From assembly GCA_938022235.1 (NCBI GenBank), contig CALIEL010000248.1, forward strand, positions 1 through 27,061: a stretch of 27,061 nt of DNA. Reading direction: 5' to 3'. Below the pieces are notes generated by a model. That model saw only the letters and a program-made list of their open reading frames with translations. It was not told the DNA's origin and searched no databases. The first letter of the stretch is position 1; the number at the start of each line of letters is the position of its first letter. Positions 1 to 8,179 of this stretch are shown here, piece by piece. The stretch is from Oribacterium parvum. GTDB taxonomy: Bacteria; Bacillota; Clostridia; Lachnospirales; Lachnospiraceae. A program made the position numbers and the translations under genes.

Positions 1-537
1 CCCCTTCCGGTGGTGATTAACTCCGGCTCCGGCAACCAGGGCATTACCGTAAGTATGCCGGTGGTGGAATATGCGAAAGCTCTTTCCATTTCCGAAGAGA
101 AGATGTACAGAGCCTTGATTGTCAGCAATCTGGTGTCCGTTTACATCAAGCACTACATCGGTGCTCTTTCCGCCTTCTGCGGAGCGGTTAGTGCCTCCTG
201 TGGTGCAGGTGCCGGTATTACCTACCTTTGCGGAGGAAATTATCAGAAGATCGGCCGTACCATCAGCAACACCTTGGGCAATGTGGGAGGCATTGTCTGT
301 GACGGTGCCAAGCCCAGCTGTGCGGCGAAGATTGCATCCTCCGTCCATGCGGCGATTTTAGCTCATCACATGAGCATGAAGGATCAGGGCTTCCATGGGG
401 GAGAAGGCATTGTGGAAGAGGATGTGGAGAAGACCATCAGAAATATGGGCTATATCGGAAAAGTGGGTATGCAATCCACCGACAGAGAGATTTTGAAGGT
501 AATGACCGCTCAGGTAGATGTGAATTCCTGTGTGTAG
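1..537 (+). CDS. L-cysteine desulfidase / serine dehydratase-alpha-like protein (3' part)
   Basis: The gene is open at the left edge: codons before the first GTG at 10 continue in frame, so 178 C-terminal residues are seen and the start lies outside. The fragment has the family signature SGSGNQGI (residues 9-16) and the pair CDGAKPSC (residues 100-107). In this family (SDH-alpha domain, CdsB/YhaM/CyuA, formerly UPF0597) those cysteines, seven apart, bind an iron-sulfur cluster that activates the substrate. Further cysteines occur at AFCGAV and ASCGAG. The enzyme is cytosolic and releases sulfide, ammonia and pyruvate from L-cysteine; serine is an alternative substrate for relatives. It ends in TAG, about 200 bases before a DAACS symporter gene on the same strand, which suggests an amino-acid uptake and breakdown pair. 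Family call is firm; cysteine rather than serine is inference. Confidence 0.85.
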   Translation, partial: PLPVVINSGSGNQGITVSMPVVEYAKALSISEEKMYRALIVSNLVSVYIKHYIGALSAFCGAVSASCGAGAGITYLCGGNYQKIGRTISNTLGNVGGIVCDGAKPSCAAKIASSVHAAILAHHMSMKDQGFHGGEGIVEEDVEKTIRNMGYIGKVGMQSTDREILKVMTAQVDVNSCV

Positions 538-586
538 GAATTATTGGCGTCCTGACCAAGGGGACGGAACTGCGTAAACCGGCAAA

Positions 587-657
587 GCTTAAGAAATAGA
601 CCGAAATATGTCTCGAGACATGGCTTAAGAAATAGACCGAAATATGCTCGAGGCATG
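587..657 (+). repeat. 36-bp tandem repeat with palindromic core
   Basis: Two adjacent units (587-622 and 623-657) start GCTTAAGAAATAGACCGAAA. The first holds a perfect 14-bp palindrome, ATGTCTCGAGACAT (609-622); the second has a one-base-shortened version. A decayed third unit starts at 658 and fades by about 700. The array fills most of the gap between the desulfidase-family gene and the symporter gene. It could be an operator array, an mRNA hairpin series, or neutral repeat growth. Confidence 0.75.
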
Positions 658-743
658 GCTTAAGAAATAGCCGAAGAAAAAGACTGAGAAATGTCTTGAG
701 ATTGGGCTTGAAAATTTACAACAAAATAAGAAGGAGAAAAAGT

Positions 744-1964
744 ATGGAAAAACAAGGATTTATTCATAGTCTGCCCTTTAAGCTTTTGGTGGCATTGGCT
801 GTGGGCATTTGCTTAGGACTGGCTTTAAGCGGAATGGATAATGGTGTATCCCATGCCATTTTGAACATTGTGGTAACTGTAAAGTATATCGCGGCACAGT
901 TTATCAGCTTCTGTGTACCGCTGATTATCATCGGATTTATTGCTCCCTCCATCACAAGACTGGGAAACAATGCTTCTCGTATGCTGATAGTCGCTTTATT
1001 CATTGCCTATGTATCCTCTATCGGAGCGGCATTTTTTGCCACATTTTCCGGATACACCATCTTACCCCACTTAAACATCAACCCGGATGTGGATGGTTTA
1101 AAGGAGCTTCCTGAGGTAGTCTTCCAGCTGTCCATTCCTCAGATTATGCCGGTAATGTCTGCTCTTTTCTTCTCCGTATTGGTGGGACTTGCGGCAGCTT
1201 GGAACAATTCCAAGATTATTACCCAGGCATTGGAAGAGTTCCAGAACATCGTTTTATCCATCGTAACCAAGTTCGTTATTCCGGTACTGCCCCTTTTAAT
1301 CGGTACCACCTTCTGCACCCTGGCTTACGAAGGAACCATTACCAAGCAGTTGCCGATTTTCTTGATTATCATCATTATCGTAATGATCGGACATTACATT
1401 TGGCTGACTCTTCTTTACTCCCTTGCAGGAGCCTATGCGAAGAAGAACCCGATGAATGTTTTAAAGCATTATGGTCCTGCTTACATGACAGCCGTAGGAA
1501 CCATGTCTTCCGCAGCAACCCTTTCCGTAGCTTTGGAGTGTGCAAAAAAGTCCGAGCCTACTATCCGGGAAGATATGGTGGACTTCGGAATCCCTCTTTT
1601 TGCCAACATTCACCTTTGCGGCTCCGTTATGACCGAGACCTTCTTCGTTATGGCGGTATCCAAGATGCTCTACAATGAGTTCCCTTCCGTAGAGAAGATG
1701 ATTCTTTTCTGCCTCTTACTGGGCGTATTCGCAATCGGCGCTCCCGGTGTTCCCGGTGGAACCGTTATGGCCTCCTTGGGACTGATTACCGGTGTACTTG
1801 GTTTTGACGAGACAGGAACCGCTTTGATGCTGACCATTTTCGCATTACAGGATTCCTTCGGAACAGCTTGTAACGTAACCGGAGACGGTGCATTGGCATT
1901 GATTCTTACCGGATATGCGGAGAAGCACGGGATTCACCCACAGAAGTTAGAGTCTGTACTGTAA
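744..1964 (+). CDS. DAACS-family dicarboxylate/amino acid:cation symporter
   Basis: This 406-residue integral membrane protein belongs to the sodium:dicarboxylate symporter family (PF00375), which moves acidic or small neutral amino acids, cystine or dicarboxylates with sodium or protons. Visible family features are a serine-rich re-entrant hairpin, SSAATLSVALECAKKS (about residues 255-270), and the glycine-rich GAPGVPGGTVMASLG (about 332-346) leading into the NVTGDG segment near the C-terminus. Eight or so hydrophobic segments run along the length. I start at ATG 744 because AAGGAG at 731-736 sits seven bases upstream; an in-frame TTG at 696 lacks a site and would add a basic tail. The nearby desulfidase-family gene hints at serine, cysteine or cystine as substrate, but the sequence does not fix it. 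Confidence 0.85.
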   Translation: MEKQGFIHSLPFKLLVALAVGICLGLALSGMDNGVSHAILNIVVTVKYIAAQFISFCVPLIIIGFIAPSITRLGNNASRMLIVALFIAYVSSIGAAFFATFSGYTILPHLNINPDVDGLKELPEVVFQLSIPQIMPVMSALFFSVLVGLAAAWNNSKIITQALEEFQNIVLSIVTKFVIPVLPLLIGTTFCTLAYEGTITKQLPIFLIIIIIVMIGHYIWLTLLYSLAGAYAKKNPMNVLKHYGPAYMTAVGTMSSAATLSVALECAKKSEPTIREDMVDFGIPLFANIHLCGSVMTETFFVMAVSKMLYNEFPSVEKMILFCLLLGVFAIGAPGVPGGTVMASLGLITGVLGFDETGTALMLTIFALQDSFGTACNVTGDGALALILTGYAEKHGIHPQKLESVL

Positions 1965-2026
1965 TGGCTCTGCACTCCGGACGCCTGTTAGAAGCGAGAA
2001 AAAGTATCTAAAGAATCCTATGAACC

Positions 2027-2146
2027 ATGATGGAAAATAAAAAATCTATCTATGGAGATGTGGAAAATGCTAAAACATATGATGTGATAGCGAGAGCTAA
2101 GTATATGGAAAAGAGACAGTTTAGGCTGTCTCTTTTTGGCATATAG
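2027..2146 (+). CDS. possible 39-residue small ORF
   Basis: An ATG-ATG start opens a 39-codon frame beginning MMENKKSIYGDVENAKTYDV and ending in TAG. Its composition looks protein-like (mixed charged and aromatic residues). There is no clear ribosome binding site, and its last third overlaps the terminator hairpin at 2109-2137. I do not recognise it. It could be a remnant of a longer gene. Confidence 0.22.
   Translation: MMENKKSIYGDVENAKTYDVIARAKYMEKRQFRLSLFGI
2109..2137 (+). terminator. Rho-independent terminator after the symporter gene
   Basis: A perfect 11-bp stem pairs AAAAGAGACAG (2109-2119) with CTGTCTCTTTT (2126-2136) around a six-base loop and ends in a run of five T. It lies about 145 bases after the symporter stop and before the promoter of the next gene. 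Confidence 0.85.
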
Positions 2147-2229
2147 AGAAAAACTTTTTCAAATAAGATAGTTTTTTAGTATAGAAAAGTAAAAAATATA
2201 TAATATATAGAAGTTTTTCTATATGCTTG

Positions 2230-2238
2230 TGATATAAT
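2230..2238 (+). promoter_or_regulatory. extended -10 promoter for the AAA ATPase
   Basis: TGATATAAT is a perfect TATAAT box (2233-2238) with the TGn extension. No good -35 is visible, as is usual for extended -10 promoters. It predicts transcription from about 2245, leaving a leader of some 107 bases before the chosen start at 2352. Confidence 0.6.
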
Positions 2239-2351
2239 ACGAAATGATAGAACAAAGTAAAATGATAGAACAACCCAAGTTGAGAGAATTGCATAGGGAT
2301 AGTTTAGAAAAAGTATGGGTAAATAAAGCAAACAAAGGAGTTAAGGATAGT

Positions 2352-3566
2352 ATGGAAAAACAAAATAGAATTGAGCGTCCTCAATATTTACAGGAGCTGG
2401 GCAAATATCGAGATACTCCTTTGGTAAAGATTTTGGTAGGAATTCGGCGATGCGGAAAATCCACCATTTTGGAAATGTTCAAGGAAGAGCTGATTCGGAG
2501 TGGAATTTCGGAGGATCATATCATTAGCCTGCGTTATACCTCGGAAGAGTTGGAAGAGGGAATGAGCAGTAAGGAAATGTATCAGGGGATAAAGCGGAAA
2601 ATGCAGGACCAAGACCGTTATTATCTTCTGCTGGATGAGGTGCAGGAAGTGAGTGGATGGGAAAAGGCGATAAACAGTCTTTTGGAGGACGCAAACACCG
2701 ACATTTATGTGACGGGCTCCAATTCCAAGCTGATGTCCGGAGAGATTTCCGACTATTTAACGGGGCGATATATTTCCATTCCGGTTTACACCCTATCTTT
2801 TTCCGAGTATTTACGTTTTAAGGAAGGAGATTCCCGCTCTAAAAAGGAGCTCTTGCAGGATTATATTCGTATGGGGGGCTTTCCCATCGTGGCCCGTAGC
2901 AATTTTGATGAACGCTCTGCCTATCAGATTGTGGAAGGAATCTATAACTCCGTCATTAACAGCGACATTACTCGGCGATACAAGATTGTAAATCTGGATT
3001 TGTTTCAGCGTGTGGTTAAATTTGTGGTGGAAAATGTAGGAAAAACCTTTTCCGCCAATGCCATCGCCAAGTTTCTGAAAAGTGAGGGGCGTTCCCTTTC
3101 CATTGAATCCATATACAACTACTTAAGCTATCTGGAAAAAGCCTTCGTGATTTATCGTTGCCCCCGATATGATTTACAGGGGAAGTCTGTCCTAAAAACA
3201 CAGGAAAAATTTTATCTGGTAGACTCTTCCTTAAAGTATTGTATGATGGGCTTTAATCCCAAGTCCGTTGCTTCCATGCTGGAAAACCTTGTGTACTTTG
3301 AGTTGAAAAGAAGAGGCTATGAGGTTTATATCGGGAAAAATGAGACGAAGGAGATTGATTTTGTGGCGGTTCGACGGGATGAGCGAATCTATGTACAGGT
3401 CTGCCGGAATCTTCCGGAGGATTCGGATCGGGAACTGGCGAATCTTTTGGAGCTTAAAGACCATTACCCGAAGTATGTGGTGACACTGGATGACTTGGCA
3501 GGGGGAAATGTGAATGGGGTAAAGCTTGTGCACATGGCGGATTTTCTCTTGAGTCAGGAGTACTAA
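2352..3566 (+). CDS. AAA family ATPase with DUF4143 C-terminal domain
   Basis: The 404-residue product has a Walker A motif GIRRCGKST (residues 30-38), a Walker B segment YYLLLDEVQEV (about 90-100) and a sensor-like VTGSNS. The C-terminal DUF4143 region holds NETKEIDFVAV...YVQV (about 330-347). This resembles a PD-(D/E)xK nuclease core, but the usual ExK is replaced by VQV, so cutting activity is doubtful. Such proteins are common in anaerobic bacteria and archaea; their role is unsettled. I start at ATG 2352, with AAAGGAG at 2334-2340 and AAGGA at 2343-2347, because the family usually begins close to 'RPxYL'. An ATG at 2244 would add 36 residues but falls at the predicted transcription start. 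The gene stands alone between its own promoter and that of guaB. Confidence 0.85.
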   Translation: MEKQNRIERPQYLQELGKYRDTPLVKILVGIRRCGKSTILEMFKEELIRSGISEDHIISLRYTSEELEEGMSSKEMYQGIKRKMQDQDRYYLLLDEVQEVSGWEKAINSLLEDANTDIYVTGSNSKLMSGEISDYLTGRYISIPVYTLSFSEYLRFKEGDSRSKKELLQDYIRMGGFPIVARSNFDERSAYQIVEGIYNSVINSDITRRYKIVNLDLFQRVVKFVVENVGKTFSANAIAKFLKSEGRSLSIESIYNYLSYLEKAFVIYRCPRYDLQGKSVLKTQEKFYLVDSSLKYCMMGFNPKSVASMLENLVYFELKRRGYEVYIGKNETKEIDFVAVRRDERIYVQVCRNLPEDSDRELANLLELKDHYPKYVVTLDDLAGGNVNGVKLVHMADFLLSQEY

Positions 3567-3596
3567 TTTTCTGCTCAGTCAGGAATATTAAGAATA

Positions 3597-3625
3597 TTGT
3601 TATTCAAAATCGCCTATGTTATAGT
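3597..3625 (+). promoter_or_regulatory. guaB promoter
   Basis: TTGTTA (3597-3602) is followed after 17 bases by TATAGT (3620-3625), itself preceded by TGT, giving an extended -10. The predicted transcript starts near 3632, about 47 bases before guaB. A very similar TATGTTAT box is found before the DnaD-like gene. Confidence 0.7.
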
Positions 3626-3630
3626 ACTGA

Positions 3631-5142
<1,512 letters not shown>

Positions 5143-5175
5143 GTGAAATTTTTTTGAAAGAGACTTTTATATAAA

Positions 5176-5258
5176 GTGAGATTCTTTGGAAAGTGAACTC
5201 TATTTCAGCAGAATTCATTTGAGCCGAATTCTATTGGAGAGAGATTTTCTTTAAGAGA
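5176..5258 (+). repeat. degenerate ~16-bp tandem repeats
   Basis: Between guaB and element A about five imperfect units of 15-18 bp can be aligned (starting 5176, 5193, 5211, 5226, 5243), each with a GARTTC-like start and a T-rich middle. No gene or hairpin is evident here. The alignment is by eye and weak. Confidence 0.35.
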
Positions 5259-5266
5259 GTCTATTT

Positions 5267-5664
5267 AAATAGGGGCTGTAAAAAAACAAAATAAGAAATA
5301 GATTTTCGGCAATATAGGTCTGAATAAGGGGTAGTCTGAGCTTGATACTTGCGAAAGACCGGCGAAGTGAAGGACTGCAAAAAATCAATAATTGAAGCGA
5401 TTGATGCAGTGTGAACCTATAATAGGGGCAATCTGAGCCCGTCAGTACTTACTGAAAGCAAGCAAAGCGAAGCTTGAAGTTAGTACTGTTACGAAGGCGA
5501 GGTTAGCGGGAGCGTGCCCCGATTATAGGTTCACACTGCATCAGAGCACCTTCTAATAATGAGTGCAGTCCTTCACCGCGCAGGGCGAAGCTAGCGAGAG
5601 CGTGCCCCAAATTTAGACCTATATTGCTTAGAAAACTATTTTGATTTTTTACAGCTCCTATTTT
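5267..5664. repeat. nested-hairpin intergenic element, copy A
   Basis: About 398 bases fold back on themselves in nested arms. The outer arm is 5267-5292 with 5638-5664 (one G.T and one mismatch in the core). The second is 5309-5325 with 5611-5627, then GGGG 5328-5331 with CCCC 5605-5608. The third is AAGGACTGCA with TGCAGTCCTT. The fourth is a perfect 21-bp arm, 5403-5423 with 5522-5542. Inside are GGGGCA with TGCCCC and a central AGTACT hairpin. A submodule is present twice: GGGGTAGTCTGAGC (5328) and GGGGCAATCTGAGC (5425) on the left, and two 25-bp GGCGARG...TGCCCC blocks (5496-5520, 5584-5608) on the right. It encodes no plausible protein. Copy B (13305-13691) is the same element; copy C is partial. 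Confidence 0.9.
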
Positions 5665-5715
5665 TGTACTTTTTTCCTATCACGAAAATAAAAACTATGA
5701 AGAACGTCGATTTTA

Positions 5716-5724
5716 TGCTAAAAT
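5716..5724 (+). promoter_or_regulatory. extended -10 promoter for queT
   Basis: TGCTAAAAT (-10 at 5719-5724 with TGn extension) lies so that transcription would begin about 5731, just ahead of the candidate riboswitch stem at 5748. The -35 region (near 5696) is weak. Confidence 0.5.
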
Positions 5725-5747
5725 CTCACGGATTGTAACTATTCACC

Positions 5748-5790
5748 CGTGTGTTCGAGACCTTCCACACGCTAAAAAAAACTAAAGGAG
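5748..5790 (+). promoter_or_regulatory. candidate preQ1-I riboswitch
   Basis: A 6-bp stem CGTGTG/CACACG (5748-5753, 5766-5771) closes a 12-base loop TTCGAGACCTTC. An A-rich tail CTAAAAAAAACTAAAGGAG follows, containing the queT Shine-Dalgarno. This matches class I preQ1 aptamers: a 12-base loop starting UUC, an AG at loop positions 5-6, a final loop C (the ligand-pairing base in the Bacillus aptamer) and an A-tract ending CUAA. Two of three usual pseudoknot pairs (AG with CU) are kept; the third is G against A. CCTT in the loop could instead pair AAGG of the Shine-Dalgarno. The downstream gene being queT is the strongest support. Confidence 0.62.
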
Positions 5791-5795
5791 AATTT

Positions 5796-6293
5796 ATGCA
5801 TTTTCAAGATCAAAAAACCAAGATGATAACCCAGGCGGCGCTGATTGCCGCTGTGTATGTGGCTTTAGTGCTGATTTTTAAGCCCATCAGCTTCGGCGCG
5901 ATTCAGTTCCGTATTGCGGAAGCCCTTTGTATTTTGCCCTTTTTCAGCTTTGCGGCTGTACCGGGCCTGGCGGTTGGCTGTCTTTTAGGAAACTTCTTTT
6001 CCGGAGCGGCCATGCCGGATGTTATCTTCGGAACCTTGGCTACCCTGATTGCTGCAATCTTAAGCTATCAGCTTCGGAACAAGAATAAGTTCCTGGTATG
6101 CGTTCCGCCCATCCTGGCCAATGCCATCATTGTGCCCTTCGTTTTACAGTATGCTTACGGGGTACCGGACAGCTATCCCTTCCTCTTTGCTACCGTGGGA
6201 CTGGGAGAGGTCATTGCGGTAGGTGTTTTGGGAAATGCATTGCTTTTGGCTTTGGAAGGTCGGAAGGAAGTACTTTTCGGTGCAGGAGTTTAA
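5796..6293 (+). CDS. queT: QueT family queuosine-precursor transporter
   Basis: This 165-residue membrane protein has five or six hydrophobic segments and the QueT family (PF06177) pattern: AALIAAVYVALVLIFKPISF, then IQFRIAEALCILPFF, and a middle LLGNFF...PDVIFGTLATL. QueT proteins are substrate-binding (S) components of energy-coupling-factor transporters and take up preQ1 or preQ0, precursors of the tRNA base queuosine. The shared ECF energising module is not in this window. I start at ATG 5796, with AAAGGAG at 5784-5790 five bases upstream; an in-frame GTG at 5751 lies inside the candidate riboswitch stem and is rejected. The gene is likely controlled by preQ1 through that leader. murC follows after 124 bases on the same strand and may be cotranscribed. 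Confidence 0.88.
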   Translation: MHFQDQKTKMITQAALIAAVYVALVLIFKPISFGAIQFRIAEALCILPFFSFAAVPGLAVGCLLGNFFSGAAMPDVIFGTLATLIAAILSYQLRNKNKFLVCVPPILANAIIVPFVLQYAYGVPDSYPFLFATVGLGEVIAVGVLGNALLLALEGRKEVLFGAGV

Positions 6294-6417
6294 CAGAAAA
6301 GCCGGTATTTTGCCGGAGGAAAAGCTTCTCCTTGGCAGGATAGAGAAGTAACGGTATAGGACGGAAGTAGAGAGCTCAACAACTAAGCAGTAGTAAGGAA
6401 ATGCTTTAGGAGGAAAT

Positions 6418-7818
6418 ATGTACGATATTCATTTTGACAAACCACTTTGGGTGCACTTTATCGGAATAGGGGGTATCTCCATGAGCGGCCTAGCGGAAAT
6501 TCTGCTGGATCGTCATTTTACCGTAACCGGATCGGATGCCAAAACTTCTCCTCTGACAGAGCACCTGGAAAGCTTGGGAATCAAGGTCTTTGTTCCCCAA
6601 AGCCGTCAAAATATTCAGGATGGGGTGGAGCTTTGTGTGTATACCGCCGCCATCTCCGAGGTCAATGAGGAGTTTCAGGAGGTAAAGCGCAGAGGCATCC
6701 CCATGATGAGTCGTGCAGATCTTCTGGGACGCATCATGCAAAATTATGCTACAGCCATCAATGTGGCAGGTACCCATGGAAAAACCACCACTACTTCCAT
6801 GATTGGAGAAATTCTGATGGAGGCGGCAAAGGATCCTACTATTACGGTGGGGGGGATGATGAAGGATATCGGGGGAAATCTTCGGGTGGGACAATCCGAC
6901 ATTTTCCTGGCAGAGGCCTGCGAGTATACCAACTCCTTCCACTCCTTCTTCCCCAGCATTGCGGTGATTTTAAATGTGGAAGCGGACCATCTGGACTTTT
7001 TCAAGGATATTAATGAGATTCGGGATTCCTTCAAGACCTTTATCGAAAGATTGCCGGAGGATGGACTGGTGGTCATCAACAAGGATATTCCTCATTATGA
7101 GTATTTTTTAGAGGATTTGGGCGGACGGAAGATAATTACCTTCGGTCATGGGGACGCGGATTATACGGCGAATTTTATTTCTTATGACCATTATGCAAGA
7201 CCCAGCTTTACCCTCTTTGAGCACGGAGAGGATAGAGGCAAGGTGACACTTTCCGTTACCGGAGAGCACAATATCTACAATTCCCTGTCTGCCATTGCGG
7301 TGGCAAGATATTTGGGGATTTCCTTTGAGGATATCAAGGAGGCTCTGCATCGTTTTTCCGGAACGGATCGTCGTTTCCAGCGAAAGGGAAAGATTAACGG
7401 CTTTACCATTATTGATGACTATGCCCACCATCCCCAGGAGATTGCGGCAACCATTGCGGCGGCACAGAAGTATCCTCATAGAAAGCTGTGGATTGTTTTT
7501 CAGCCCCATACCTATTCCAGAACGAAGGCCTTAATGGAGGACTTTGCGGGAGCTTTGGCCCAGGCGGATGAGATTATTCTGGCAGATATTTACGCCGCCA
7601 GGGAGAAAAATACCGTAGGCATCAGTTCGGATGATTTGCGGAAGCTAATGCTTTCTCAAAACACAAACGTGTACTATATTCCGGACTTTCCTTCCATTGA
7701 GAAGTTTATTTTGGAGCATGTGAAGGAGGGAGACCTCTTGATTACCATGGGTGCGGGAAATATCGTGGACGTGGGAGAGGATTTGCTTTCTCTGGAAGGC
7801 GCGGAGAGAGAAGAATAG
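6418..7818 (+). CDS. murC: UDP-N-acetylmuramate--L-alanine ligase
   Basis: MurC joins L-alanine to UDP-MurNAc using ATP, the first step of the peptidoglycan stem peptide, in the cytosol. The 466-residue product is full length. It shows the N-terminal nucleotide-sugar loop GIGGISMSGLAEIL, the ATP P-loop GTHGKTTTT (from residue 118), the central EACEYTNSF...NVEADHLDFF, and the C-terminal-domain start DDYAHHPQEI with FQPHTYSRTK. The start ATG is preceded by TTTAGGAGGAAAT, an ideal ribosome binding site. It is followed by a terminator at 7827-7893. Other peptidoglycan genes are absent, so this is an isolated murC, followed by replication genes. Confidence 0.97.
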   Translation: MYDIHFDKPLWVHFIGIGGISMSGLAEILLDRHFTVTGSDAKTSPLTEHLESLGIKVFVPQSRQNIQDGVELCVYTAAISEVNEEFQEVKRRGIPMMSRADLLGRIMQNYATAINVAGTHGKTTTTSMIGEILMEAAKDPTITVGGMMKDIGGNLRVGQSDIFLAEACEYTNSFHSFFPSIAVILNVEADHLDFFKDINEIRDSFKTFIERLPEDGLVVINKDIPHYEYFLEDLGGRKIITFGHGDADYTANFISYDHYARPSFTLFEHGEDRGKVTLSVTGEHNIYNSLSAIAVARYLGISFEDIKEALHRFSGTDRRFQRKGKINGFTIIDDYAHHPQEIAATIAAAQKYPHRKLWIVFQPHTYSRTKALMEDFAGALAQADEIILADIYAAREKNTVGISSDDLRKLMLSQNTNVYYIPDFPSIEKFILEHVKEGDLLITMGAGNIVDVGEDLLSLEGAEREE

Positions 7819-7826
7819 AATTTTTG

Positions 7827-7893
7827 AAGAAGGTTTTCATCGTGGAAGAAAAGGAATTTTTTCTTTTCCCAAATGGTGGAAACCTTCTTTTTT
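7827..7893 (+). terminator. probable Rho-independent terminator after murC
   Basis: AAGAAGGTTT (7827-7836) pairs with AAACCTTCTT (7880-7889), followed by TTTTATCTTTTT. A small hairpin GAAAAG/CTTTTC fills part of the long loop. It starts 9 bases after the murC stop. Confidence 0.65.
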
Positions 7894-7972
7894 ATCTTTT
7901 TCAAGCCGGGGGAGTTTGGGGAAAGAAAATTATTTTCTTCTTTCCTGATTTTCCGGAAATCCACCTAAGAAT

Positions 7973-8097
7973 TGTGGATAACCGGAGGGAAAATCCTTCA
8001 AAAAAGGATAGATAAACCCGGTAAAATCAAGCTTTTAAAGAAAATAAAAAAAGAAACCCACATTATCCACATTGCTGTGGATAAGTCCTGTGGATAA
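7973..8097. promoter_or_regulatory. cluster of four perfect DnaA boxes
   Basis: The 9-mer TTATCCACA occurs at 8063-8071 on the plus strand and, as TGTGGATAA, at 7973-7981, 8076-8084 and 8089-8097. Boxes two and three form an exact inverted pair separated by TTGC. A partial fifth (TGTGGAGTA) is at 8101. AT-rich, A-run DNA (8037-8056) flanks them. The cluster ends 19 bases before the -35 of the DnaD-like gene. DnaA therefore probably binds here, either to regulate the operon or as part of an origin-like site. There is no dnaA or dnaN in the window, so calling this oriC is not justified. Confidence 0.85.
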
Positions 8098-8115
8098 ACT
8101 TGTGGAGTAGTCTTC

Positions 8116-8144
8116 TTGAACTGAAAAAGCTCCTATGTTATGAT
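8116..8144 (+). promoter_or_regulatory. promoter of the DnaD-like/dnaC-like operon
   Basis: TTGAAC (8116-8121), a 17-base spacer and TATGAT (8139-8144) with a TGT extension. The start would be about 8151, 29 bases before the gene. DnaA boxes lie directly upstream. Confidence 0.72.
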
Positions 8145-8179
8145 TTGCTCACCGACGATTTAGGGGAGAAAGGGAAGAG

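Noticed and set aside
587..657. CRISPR-like palindromic repeats
   Set aside because: Repeats of 36 bp abut each other without unique spacers.
5143..5170. Terminator directly after guaB
   Set aside because: There is a T-run (AAATTTTTTTG) but no stable stem in front of it.
5271..5660. Insertion sequence with transposase
   Set aside because: No coding frame of any length lies between the inverted ends in copies A or B, so at most it is a non-autonomous element.
7973..8110. Chromosomal origin oriC
   Set aside because: The DnaA boxes are real, but dnaA, dnaN, rpmH or gyr genes are absent and the boxes sit as a promoter-proximal cluster; kept as a regulatory site only.
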